DNA from: Acidimicrobiales bacterium
GTDB lineage: Bacteria > Actinomycetota > Acidimicrobiia > Acidimicrobiales > Iamiaceae
Assembly (NCBI GenBank): GCA_035547835.1
Contig: DASZTW010000005.1
Coordinates: 248,001-312,000, forward strand
Direction: 5' to 3'
Length of the DNA: 64,000 bases
How positions within the stretch are numbered: position 1 is the stretch's first letter; every line of letters starts with the position of its first letter. Of the stretch, positions 34,561-41,531 are shown piece by piece. The position numbers were made by a program, and so were the translations under genes. Under the pieces are notes generated by a model. It worked only from the letters and a program-made list of their open reading frames with translations, made no database searches and was not told the DNA's origin.

Positions 34561-34820
34561 GGGCGACGACAGTACTGCTGCCGTTCGGAGCGTCAGAAGC
34601 CGGTTCCGGCGGCCACGGCGGACCCGGTGCGCCACGCCATGTGGACCGGGATCGAGCGGCCCGGGCGTGCTTCGTCGACGCCGACCGCACCCCGCGTCAC
34701 TGATTGCACGTGCAACTGGTTTTGCGCCTATCCGCCAGTCAGGCCACGACACCGCCCTAGCGTGTGCAGCGGTCGGAAACCCGACCCTGGATCGCTGCCA
34801 TGCAGCGCAGGGAGGAACCA
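34561..34820. promoter_or_regulatory. Intergenic region with palindrome and -10 box
   Basis: This 260-nt gap between divergent genes contains a perfect 12-bp palindrome TTGCACGTGCAA at 34704-34715, a TAGCGT box at 34758-34763 and a small inverted repeat GGTCGG/CCGACC near 34770-34786 in the likely 5' leader of the zinc-ribbon gene. A strong GGAGGAA site (34811-34817) precedes its ATG. No coding sequence is seen. Confidence 0.45.
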
Positions 34821-34979
34821 ATGAGCGAGAAGTTCAACGGTGAGGCGTACTGCGTCAAGTGCCGTGAGAAGCGAACCTTCGAGGGCGACGTCGTCGTGAA
34901 CGACAAGGGCACCCGCATGGCCAAGGGCATCTGCCCGACGTGCGGAACCAAGCTGAACCGCATCCTCGGCAAGGCCTGA
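34821..34979 (+). CDS. Small zinc-ribbon protein (DUF5679-like)
   Basis: This is a 52-residue protein, MSEKFNGEAYCVKCREK at the start, with two CxxC knuckles (YCVKCREK and CPTCGTKLN) that should bind zinc. The middle RTFEGDVVVNDKGTRMAKG is typical of a family found across actinobacteria and archaea, often with a DUF5679 label. It has a strong ribosome-binding site. The role is unknown; the sequence resembles ribosome or RNA-polymerase-associated zinc ribbons. It is too short to overlap anything and is surely a real gene. Confidence 0.88.
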   Translation: MSEKFNGEAYCVKCREKRTFEGDVVVNDKGTRMAKGICPTCGTKLNRILGKA

Positions 34980-35074
34980 CCAGGCCTGACGCCGAACCAG
35001 CCCCGCCAACCCTCGCTTCCGCGCGAGAAATCCAACCGTCCCGGTCGGAATGCACGCGCGGAACGGGGGTGGGC

Positions 35075-36073
35075 TCAGTCGTCACCGCCACGCGCCGCCT
35101 CGTCGGCGAGCAGCGCCGCGCCGATCGCGCCGGCCCGCTCCCCCAACTGCGCGGCGCGGATCGGCACGGTCGGCCGCATGTGGTCGCCGTAGACCAGGCC
35201 GTGATACGCGCCCCGGGCCGGCGCGAGGATCAAGTCGCCGGCCTCCACCAACCCACCCGCCACCACCACGACCTCGGGATCGAGCACGTTGACGAGGTTG
35301 GCGATGCCGAGGCCGAGCCAGTGGCCGACCTCCGCGAGCACCCCGAGGGCGCCGCGGTCGCCTTCGGCGGCGGCTTGCGTCACGTGCTCGCCCCGGACCG
35401 CGGACGCCTCGCCGCCGGCCAGCGTCACCAGCAGCGGGCTGTGCCCCGCCCGCGCTGCCGCCTGGCCCAATCGGGCCAGCCCTGAACCCGACGCGTAGCG
35501 CTCCCAGCACCCCCGCCGCCCGCACGTGCACTCGGGGCCGTCTGGGTCGACGGTCATGTGGCCGGGCTCACCGGCGAACCCGTGGGCGCCCCGGAACACC
35601 GCGCCGTTGACGACGATCCCGGCGCCGATCCCGGTTCCCAACGTGACCAGCACGGAATTGTCGCAGTCGACCGACGCGCCTCGCTCGTGCTCGGCCCAGG
35701 CGGCGCACGTGGCGTCGTTGTCGACCGCGACGGGGAGGCCGGTGCGCCGGCGCAGCTCATGGGCGAAGTCGACGTCGACCACGCCGGGCAGGTTGGCCCC
35801 GAACCGGAGCACGCCGGCTCGGTCGACGAGCCCGGGCGCGCCGAGTCCGACCGCCACGAGGTCCACACCGCGCTCGGCCTGGGCGCGCGCCCGCAAGCCG
35901 GCCACCATGTCGCCCAGTGCGTCGAACAGCACTTCCGGTCCGCCGTGGGGGTTCGGGATGCGCGCTTCGAGCAAGGGCGCGCCCGCGTCCCCCGCGGCGT
36001 CGACGACCGCCCCGAGCAACTTGGTCCCGCCGAGGTCGAGCCCGGCAACGAGCCGAGGCGTCACGGTGGTCAA
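35075..36073 (-). CDS. ROK-family glucokinase
   Basis: This is a 332-residue ATP-dependent glucose or hexose kinase. It has GLDLGGTKLLGAVVD, catalytic Asp in AVDNDATCAAWAEHERGAS, VTLGTGIGAGIVVNG, and the ROK zinc motif CTCGRRGCWERYASG. It is the last gene of a minus-strand block headed by a glycosyltransferase and lies 6 nt after the release-factor-like gene. In streptomycetes a ROK glucokinase occupies a comparable neighbourhood. It is the second ROK enzyme here, and its signatures fit GlcK better than the one at 14634-15518. Confidence 0.88.
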   Translation of the reverse strand: MTTVTPRLVAGLDLGGTKLLGAVVDAAGDAGAPLLEARIPNPHGGPEVLFDALGDMVAGLRARAQAERGVDLVAVGLGAPGLVDRAGVLRFGANLPGVVDVDFAHELRRRTGLPVAVDNDATCAAWAEHERGASVDCDNSVLVTLGTGIGAGIVVNGAVFRGAHGFAGEPGHMTVDPDGPECTCGRRGCWERYASGSGLARLGQAAARAGHSPLLVTLAGGEASAVRGEHVTQAAAEGDRGALGVLAEVGHWLGLGIANLVNVLDPEVVVVAGGLVEAGDLILAPARGAYHGLVYGDHMRPTVPIRAAQLGERAGAIGAALLADEAARGGDD

Positions 36074-36079
36074 GTGGCG

Positions 36080-37195
36080 TCAGTAGCGCAGGAAGGCGCC
36101 GATCCGACCGGCGACGTCGAGATCGGCATTGCCCGTGCACACGTCGACCGAACATGACTGGGCGAACGCGACTTCGATGGCTTCTTCGACGACGTCGTCG
36201 ATGCGGGCCATGTCGGTCTCGCAGACCGGGCACCGGGGTCCTTTGACCGAGAGCCAGCCGCACGGCTCGCAGCGGAACCCGGGCACGCTGTAGCCCTCGG
36301 AGACCACCAACCGTTCAACCCGCCGCTCGTCGAGCGCCGCCAAGGTGGCGTGGAGCCCCACCACGGCCCGGGTCGCGGCGCCGGCCTGCTCGCGCAGGCG
36401 GCCGACGAGGTCGGCCTCACGCTGCCGGCTGGTGGCGATCTCGAGTTCGATCGCGGCGTCGCGGATCTGCGCCACCGACGCGGTCATCGGCACGTTGATG
36501 CGGGTGCGGCACCGCTCGCGGAGGTAGGGGTGCAGCGCAGCGGTCACCTGGCCGACGACGTCGTCGGGGCCGCCGAGCGCGAGGTGGTCGAAGGGCCGCT
36601 CCTGATGGGCGGCCCACGCCGCCTGCGCGGCACCGCGGGCGTGCTGGTGGGCGAGCTCGTCGGCGTGCGGCTGCACTTCGCCCCGCTCGCGCATGCCTCG
36701 CACGTCGTAGTCGCGGGGCAACTCGTCGACCAGCTCGGACCGGTCGACCAGCTCGCCGAGCTCGAAGCGGAACAACCGGGTGCGTTGGCGGTCGACGAGC
36801 AGCACCCCGAACGGCTCGTGGTCGCTGAGCAGCGACTCGAGCTGCGAGACGGCGGGCTGGTGGTTCACGGTGACCCGGCTGCGGACCCGCACGGGCAGCG
36901 CCACGACTTCCCACAGCGCCTCGGCGCTGCACGAAAAGAAAGCGAGGCCCCGGATCCCGGAGCGCTCGAAACCACCTTTGACGTAGGCCTCGATCCGGCG
37001 CAGGTCGTCGTGCACCGATGCCGTTCCGTTGGCTTTGCTTCGCAATCGACGGAGGAGCGGTTCGAGCTCCTGTTCGACGTCGGCTTGGCGGGTGAGCCGC
37101 CTTCCGTCGACATCGAGGTAGCAGGTCGTGACCGGCGCTCGCTCCCCCCGGAACTGAGCCAAGCGTCGGACGGTGTCCTCCGTGATGACGGGCAA
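36080..37195 (-). CDS. Archaeal/eukaryotic-type release factor-like protein (baeRF/Vms1-like)
   Basis: This is a 371-residue protein resembling the bacterial eRF1-like family. The N-terminal domain (VTTCYLDVDGRRL), the central LLVDRQRTRLFRFELGELVD, a basic-acidic HARGAAQAAWAAHQERPFDHLALGGPDDV segment, and a C-terminal four-Cys zinc ribbon (CEPCG...CPVCET) are visible. The GGQ motif is absent. Vms1-like relatives release stalled peptidyl-tRNA, but a function is not established here. The start is TTG at 37193-37195 because GGAGG lies 8 nt upstream; a nearby ATG is out of frame. Confidence 0.75.
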   Translation of the reverse strand: MPVITEDTVRRLAQFRGERAPVTTCYLDVDGRRLTRQADVEQELEPLLRRLRSKANGTASVHDDLRRIEAYVKGGFERSGIRGLAFFSCSAEALWEVVALPVRVRSRVTVNHQPAVSQLESLLSDHEPFGVLLVDRQRTRLFRFELGELVDRSELVDELPRDYDVRGMRERGEVQPHADELAHQHARGAAQAAWAAHQERPFDHLALGGPDDVVGQVTAALHPYLRERCRTRINVPMTASVAQIRDAAIELEIATSRQREADLVGRLREQAGAATRAVVGLHATLAALDERRVERLVVSEGYSVPGFRCEPCGWLSVKGPRCPVCETDMARIDDVVEEAIEVAFAQSCSVDVCTGNADLDVAGRIGAFLRY

Positions 37196-37354
37196 GCCAT
37201 TACCTCCGGACTCGGCGCTGCGCCCTGCCGGGCACACGTAGCGCGATCGTACGCGGGCCCGGGCGGACGTGCTCGCCGGACCCGAACCCTCCCGCGCCGA
37301 TGCCGACAGGAGGGGTGCCCGACATCGCTCGACATCGGGGCACACCGGACGCTG

Positions 37355-37687
37355 TCAGTCCACTCGGATCCGTTCGATCGGGTTGTCGTCGGACGAAGCG
37401 CGTGCGGCGCCCCCGTGGCCGGTGGCCGCGCCTGCCGCGCTGCGACCGATCTTGGCGGCGGCGTCGACGATCGAGGTCAGCGCGCCCGTGGCGTGGCGCA
37501 GCGCGTCGGGGTCCTGCACGACTTCTTCCGCCGCGTCGAGCACCGACCGGGCAGCCGCGATCAGCTCGAGCGCGGCACCTTGGAGGTGATCGAGCGCGGC
37601 CGAGGCGTTGGCACGTGGATCACCGGGTGGCACCTGCGCCGTCTCGGCGTCGGTCGCGGTGGATGGTCGCTCTGGTCGGTCAGCCAT
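37355..37687 (-). CDS. Small hypothetical protein upstream of the release-factor-like gene
   Basis: This is a 110-residue, mostly helical Ala-rich protein (ALDHLQGAALELIAAARSVLDAAEEVVQDPDALR) with a disordered N-terminus and an acidic/basic C-terminus. The ATG at 37685-37687 overlaps the ArsA-like gene end by 8 nt. In mycobacteria a small protein gene of unknown role lies next to the equivalent ATPase (Rv2183c next to Rv2184c). Equivalence is inferred from position only. Confidence 0.65.
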   Translation of the reverse strand: MADRPERPSTATDAETAQVPPGDPRANASAALDHLQGAALELIAAARSVLDAAEEVVQDPDALRHATGALTSIVDAAAKIGRSAAGAATGHGGAARASSDDNPIERIRVD

Positions 37688-39152
37688 GGTCGAACCCCAC
37701 TTCCAGCACGCTGCCCTCGAGGCTGGCACCGGTGACCGCGCGACGCTTGAGCGAGTCGGGCAGCAGGACAGCTCGCCGATACGGGCCGACCCGGATCAGC
37801 AACTCGTCGTCGCGGCGACCCAGCTCGAGGTCGTCTTTCGAGGCGTTCGGCAGCGTCATCCGGAGCGCGAAGCCGCCACCGGGCCGCTCCCGAATGTCGA
37901 TGGGGTCACCGTCGTGCAACATCGCCGCAGGGTCGACGTCCGGGTACAAGGTGGCCGCGAAGGGGCGCAGCCGGTCGAGCCCGATCAGCTCCTCGGCCGC
38001 CAGCTCGGCGCGCAACACAGGTATGGGCGCGAACCCTTGCTCGATCTGGTCGAGATGCTCGGCATGGGCCGCCTTCCACCGGTCGAACCACGGGTCGCTC
38101 ACGACGTCAGGGAGCAGCCGGTTGGCGATGACCGCGTCGACTCGGTAGCCGAACAGCGACAAGTACGTGTGCGTGCGGCGGGCCTCGGCGATGACCATCC
38201 GCTCGGGGTTGACGACCAGGCGGACGGACGAACGCAGCCCGTCGCCCAGGATCTCGCGGACGCCGTCGAGCCGGTCGTAGAACCTCTGGACCGAGCCCAG
38301 CACGTCGTCGCCCGCGACCGGCAGCGAGGTGACCCGCGACAGCACCGGCGCCACGACCTTGTTGACCCGCCGCCCCATGGGGAACAGCCGCTCCATGTAC
38401 CACGACAAGATGTCGGGCAAGGAGAGCAGCCGGATGGTCTCCGCAGTGGGCGCGCAGTCGACGACCACGACGTCCCACTCCCCCGACGACGCGTAGTGCT
38501 TGATGTCCGCCAGCGCGAAGATCTCGTCGAGTCCGGGCAGCACCGACAGCTCCTCGGCCTCGATCCCGTCGACGCCGGCCCAGTCGAACACGCCCCGCAG
38601 CCACTCTTGGATGTCGGCCCAGGCGTCCTCCATGCGGTCCTGTGCGTCGAGCTGCTGACCAAAGAGGTTGGGGGCGATCTCGCGGGTGAGCGGCCCCAGC
38701 TCGATGCCGAAGGCGTCGGCGAGGCTGTGGGCCGGATCGGTGGACAGCACGATCGTGCGGTGCCCCAGCTCCGCGCACCGCAAGGCGGTGGCCGCGGCGG
38801 TGGTGGTCTTGCCGACCCCACCCTTACCGGTGAACAGCAGCACGCGGGTGCCGTCGAGCGACGTGGGGGTGACCTGCTCGGCATCGGTGCTCCGGCTACG
38901 GGGACGAGCTGACCCAGCTCTCGCGCCAGCGGCGCCCTTCTTCGCCGATGCCTTCTTCGCCGTTGCCTTCTTCGCCGTTGCCTTCTTCGCCGTTGCCTTC
39001 TTCGCCGCGGCCTGCTGCGGCGTCGGCTTCTTCGTCGCGGTCCGCCTCGCCGCCGCGGACTTCGCCGTGGCGCTCTTGGCGCGCCCACCCGGGTGGGCGC
39101 CGCGCGTCACCGCGGCGCGCTCGTCGGGCGTCGATCTCGGCTCACCGGCCAC
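37680..39152 (-). CDS. ArsA/GET3-family ATPase with H1-like N-terminal tail
   Basis: This is a 490-residue ATPase of the ArsA/TRC40 group. The P-loop is FTGKGGVGKTTTAAATALR near 107-125; STDPAHSLADAFGIEL and VVVDCAPTAETIRLLSLPD are the switch and adenine regions. A C-terminal HSP20-like domain (about 412-490) marks the ArsA-like subfamily. The first 90 residues are a basic Ala/Lys/Thr tail with AKKAT repeats at 50-73. The GTG at 39152 overlaps the upstream stop. The neighbourhood resembles mycobacterial Rv2184c, which lies near pimB. Confidence 0.87.
   Translation of the reverse strand: MAGEPRSTPDERAAVTRGAHPGGRAKSATAKSAAARRTATKKPTPQQAAAKKATAKKATAKKATAKKASAKKGAAGARAGSARPRSRSTDAEQVTPTSLDGTRVLLFTGKGGVGKTTTAAATALRCAELGHRTIVLSTDPAHSLADAFGIELGPLTREIAPNLFGQQLDAQDRMEDAWADIQEWLRGVFDWAGVDGIEAEELSVLPGLDEIFALADIKHYASSGEWDVVVVDCAPTAETIRLLSLPDILSWYMERLFPMGRRVNKVVAPVLSRVTSLPVAGDDVLGSVQRFYDRLDGVREILGDGLRSSVRLVVNPERMVIAEARRTHTYLSLFGYRVDAVIANRLLPDVVSDPWFDRWKAAHAEHLDQIEQGFAPIPVLRAELAAEELIGLDRLRPFAATLYPDVDPAAMLHDGDPIDIRERPGGGFALRMTLPNASKDDLELGRRDDELLIRVGPYRRAVLLPDSLKRRAVTGASLEGSVLEVGFDHG
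38934..39005 (-). repeat. 15-bp tandem repeats encoding AKKAT
   Basis: Four to five copies of a 15-bp unit (plus strand GCCGTTGCCTTCTTC) encode the lysine-rich tail of the ATPase. Three consecutive copies are identical. A similar unit recurs in the sepH tail near 42230-42300. Confidence 0.8.
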
Positions 39153-39619
39153 TACGACGGCTCGACTCCTGCCGCCTGCTGTTCGATCCGGGCCCGCAAG
39201 TCGTGCAGGGCGGTGTGGATGATCTTGAGCTCCGTGCGTCGCTTGATGAACGCCGGAAGCGGCACCACCAGCTCCGCCTCGAGGAGGTAGTCGACTTCGG
39301 TGCGGCCAGGGTCGCCATCGGCGGGTCGGAAGTCGTAGTAGCCGTCAAGCTTGCGGCACACGTCGCTCTCGACCAGCGTCCACGACAGCCTGCCGGGCGA
39401 GCCCGAGTAGTCGTAGCGCAACCGGTACGTCGTGCTGTGCCCGAAGCCCGCGGCGCGGAACTGCACTTCGAGCGGGCGACCTTCGTCGTCGCGGGACGCG
39501 ACGGTGACTTCCTTCAGCGCACGTGCCCACTCCGGGTAGCGCTCGAAGTCGAGGACGACGGCCAGGCAGTCGTCGACGGGAGCGTCGACGGTGGTGTGTT
39601 CGATGGCGTGCTCGGCCAT
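39152..39619 (-). CDS. SRPBCC-family protein (polyketide cyclase/START-like)
   Basis: This is a 155-residue helix-grip protein. EHTTVDAPVDDCLAVVLDFERYPEWARALKEVTV is the N-terminal SRPBCC pattern; a long C-terminal helix ends in TELKIIHTALHDLRARIEQQ. Such proteins bind lipids or hydrophobic ligands. The ATG at 39617-39619 has GAGGAG about 12 nt upstream. It matches the position of mycobacterial TB16.3/Rv2185c in the pimB-ArsA neighbourhood. Its stop overlaps the ATPase GTG, so the two are co-translated. Confidence 0.88.
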   Translation of the reverse strand: MAEHAIEHTTVDAPVDDCLAVVLDFERYPEWARALKEVTVASRDDEGRPLEVQFRAAGFGHSTTYRLRYDYSGSPGRLSWTLVESDVCRKLDGYYDFRPADGDPGRTEVDYLLEAELVVPLPAFIKRRTELKIIHTALHDLRARIEQQAAGVEPS

Positions 39620-39702
39620 GATCCCCGCTGATCTCCTCTGTTGCCATGTGACCGGTCGCCCGCTGCCGACGGGCGCGTCCCTGCCCATTCGGTTCGAACT
39701 GG

Positions 39703-40350
39703 CTACCGATCTTCGCATTCTGGCCGAACCCCACCAGCATCCGCATCCCGGTCGTCGTCGAGCCCCACGGGATCGAACCAGCGACGGCGGGGTGGACCAG
39801 GAACCCGGCCGTCGCCACCCCGGCGACGGTCACGCACATCGCCCCTGGCGACGCCCCGCGGCGGGAAGTCGCCGTACCGAGCTGACCACCGGCACGCGGC
39901 GGCGCCGCCGAACAGCGGCACGAGGATGCCGAACGCCAGCGCAGAGAACGGCCGGACGGCCGCTGCACCGAGCGCCACCACGACTTGGACCGCGAACGCC
40001 GAGGCCAGCACCCGGCGGATCGTGCGGGGCGCGTCGGCCAACAAGAACAGCCCAGCCAAGTCGACTTCCTCCGCGCGGCTGCGGCCCACCGCCTGGAGAA
40101 AACCCACGACGTAGCCGACGATGCCCACCACGAACAGGGTCAGCGCCAGCGCGACCGACACCACCAGCAGCGGCTTGGCGCCGAGCGCCGCGGCGAGGAT
40201 CTGCACCACGACGAACACCGCCGTGGCGATCACGTCGACCCGCAGGATCGTCAGTCCGGGCTCGTCGGCGAGCGAGCGTTCGTCACCACGGGCGTCAACC
40301 CACTCGGCATCGTCGTCATCGGGCTCGACGGGCCCGAGCTGGTCCGTCAC
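39703..40350 (-). CDS. Hypothetical membrane protein with questionable C-terminus
   Basis: This is a 215-residue protein. An acidic N-terminus (PVEPDDDDAEWVDARGDERS) is followed by four hydrophobic helices (about 36-58, 62-88, 106-122, 128-145) ending with ARYGDFPPR. After residue 155 the sequence turns into an Arg/Asp/Gly-rich run unlike a natural C-terminus, while another frame becomes hydrophobic. A frameshift or recent loss of the stop is possible. The GTG at 40348-40350 overlaps the glycosyltransferase stop. The family is not recognised. Confidence 0.7.
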   Translation of the reverse strand: MTDQLGPVEPDDDDAEWVDARGDERSLADEPGLTILRVDVIATAVFVVVQILAAALGAKPLLVVSVALALTLFVVGIVGYVVGFLQAVGRSRAEEVDLAGLFLLADAPRTIRRVLASAFAVQVVVALGAAAVRPFSALAFGILVPLFGGAAACRWSARYGDFPPRGVARGDVRDRRRGGDGRVPGPPRRRWFDPVGLDDDRDADAGGVRPECEDR

Positions 40351-41483
40351 GGCGCGCCCTGCGCGGCCCGGTCGAGCGCGTCGACCAGGCGCGCCGCCAG
40401 CACGTCGTAGCCATACTCGGACTCCGCGCGGGCGCGCCCGGCCGCCGCGGCGCCGGCTCGCAGGGCGGGTTCGTCGAGCAACCTCGACAAGGCGGCGGCA
40501 GTGGCCGCCACGTCGGTGGGGTCGTCGACCACCAGGCCGGACTCGCCGTGTGCGACGGCCTCGGCGGCTCCTCCGCTGTCGCCGGCCACTTGTGGAACGC
40601 CTGCGGCGGCCGCCTCCAGGAACACGATCCCGAAGCCTTCCTGCTCGAGACCGGCCCACCGGTTGCGGCACAACATCGCGAAGACGTCGCCGACGCCGTA
40701 CAACGCCGGGAGGTCGTCGTCGGGCACCCGTCCGAGAAAATGTGCCGGCGCGCCCGTGCGACGAGCGAGGCGCTCCAACCTCACCCGGTCGCGGCCGTCA
40801 CCGCCGACCGCCAACGTGAGCCCCGGATGCGTCGGCGCGAGTCGGGCGACGGCCTCGATCACCACGTCGACGCCCTTGCGCGGCACCAGGCGGCTGACCG
40901 ACACGACGAGCGGACCATCAGCGGGCAGTCCGAACCGGGCACGCGTGCCGGCACGCGCCGGCGCGTCGAGCGGTTGGAAGCGGGTCGGGTCGACACCAGG
41001 CGGGATCACCGTGACCGGCAACGAGGTGCCGGCCGCCCGTTCGGCTTCGCGGGCCGGATAACCGCCCGCTGCGATGACGGCGCGCGCCCCACGCAGGACC
41101 CAACCGAGGAGCCCCCGCACGCCCGGTGCACGGCCGGGCACGGTGACTTCGGCCCCGTGCACGACCACCGCGTACGGCAGCTCGAGGCGGGGGCCGACCA
41201 AGCCCAACGGAAGGGCCGGGTCGAGCACCACCAACTTCGCGCCGACGTCGGCGGCGAGCTCGTTGATCCTCCGCACGATCGGCGGCGTCGGGAACAGCAC
41301 CCGCGCCGGGTCCCGCACCACGCGGTACGGCTGCTCGCGATCCCACGCTGCGTCGCCACGAAACGACGTCGTCAGCACGGTGACGTCGTCGGGTGGAAGA
41401 CGGCGCCACAGCTCCCACAAGTACGACTGGATCCCACCGTGCTTGGGCGGGAAGTCGTTGGTGACGAGCAGGTGGGGCACCAC
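40347..41483 (-). CDS. Glycosyltransferase family 4 (PimB-like mannosyltransferase)
   Basis: This is a 378-residue GT-B glycosyltransferase. TNDFPPKHGGIQSYLWEL opens the acceptor domain. The donor-binding half has SVSRLVPRKGVDVVIEA and EGFGIVFLEAAAAGVPQVAG with the E-x7-E motif. This pattern fits PimB', which adds the second mannose to phosphatidylinositol monomannoside at the membrane. The neighbourhood (SRPBCC, ArsA-like ATPase) matches the mycobacterial pimB' locus and supports the call. Other GT4 acceptors are possible. The start is a GTG at 41483. Confidence 0.8.
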   Translation of the reverse strand: MVPHLLVTNDFPPKHGGIQSYLWELWRRLPPDDVTVLTTSFRGDAAWDREQPYRVVRDPARVLFPTPPIVRRINELAADVGAKLVVLDPALPLGLVGPRLELPYAVVVHGAEVTVPGRAPGVRGLLGWVLRGARAVIAAGGYPAREAERAAGTSLPVTVIPPGVDPTRFQPLDAPARAGTRARFGLPADGPLVVSVSRLVPRKGVDVVIEAVARLAPTHPGLTLAVGGDGRDRVRLERLARRTGAPAHFLGRVPDDDLPALYGVGDVFAMLCRNRWAGLEQEGFGIVFLEAAAAGVPQVAGDSGGAAEAVAHGESGLVVDDPTDVAATAAALSRLLDEPALRAGAAAAGRARAESEYGYDVLAARLVDALDRAAQGAP

Positions 41484-41531
41484 GAAGGAAGTCCTGGATC
41501 AAGGGGATGCGGCGGGGCCGTCTCCGAGCGG

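Noticed and set aside
36080-37345. Longer N-terminus of the release-factor-like protein up to 37345
   Set aside because: The extra 50 codons are low-complexity and lack a ribosome-binding site, while the TTG at 37195 has a perfect GGAGG at good spacing.
39740-39800. tRNA-like T-arm (GCTGGTTCGATCCC) on the minus strand near 39770
   Set aside because: The T stem does not pair, and no acceptor or anticodon arm can be formed around it. The peptide read there (AGSIPWGS) is only superficially tRNA-like.
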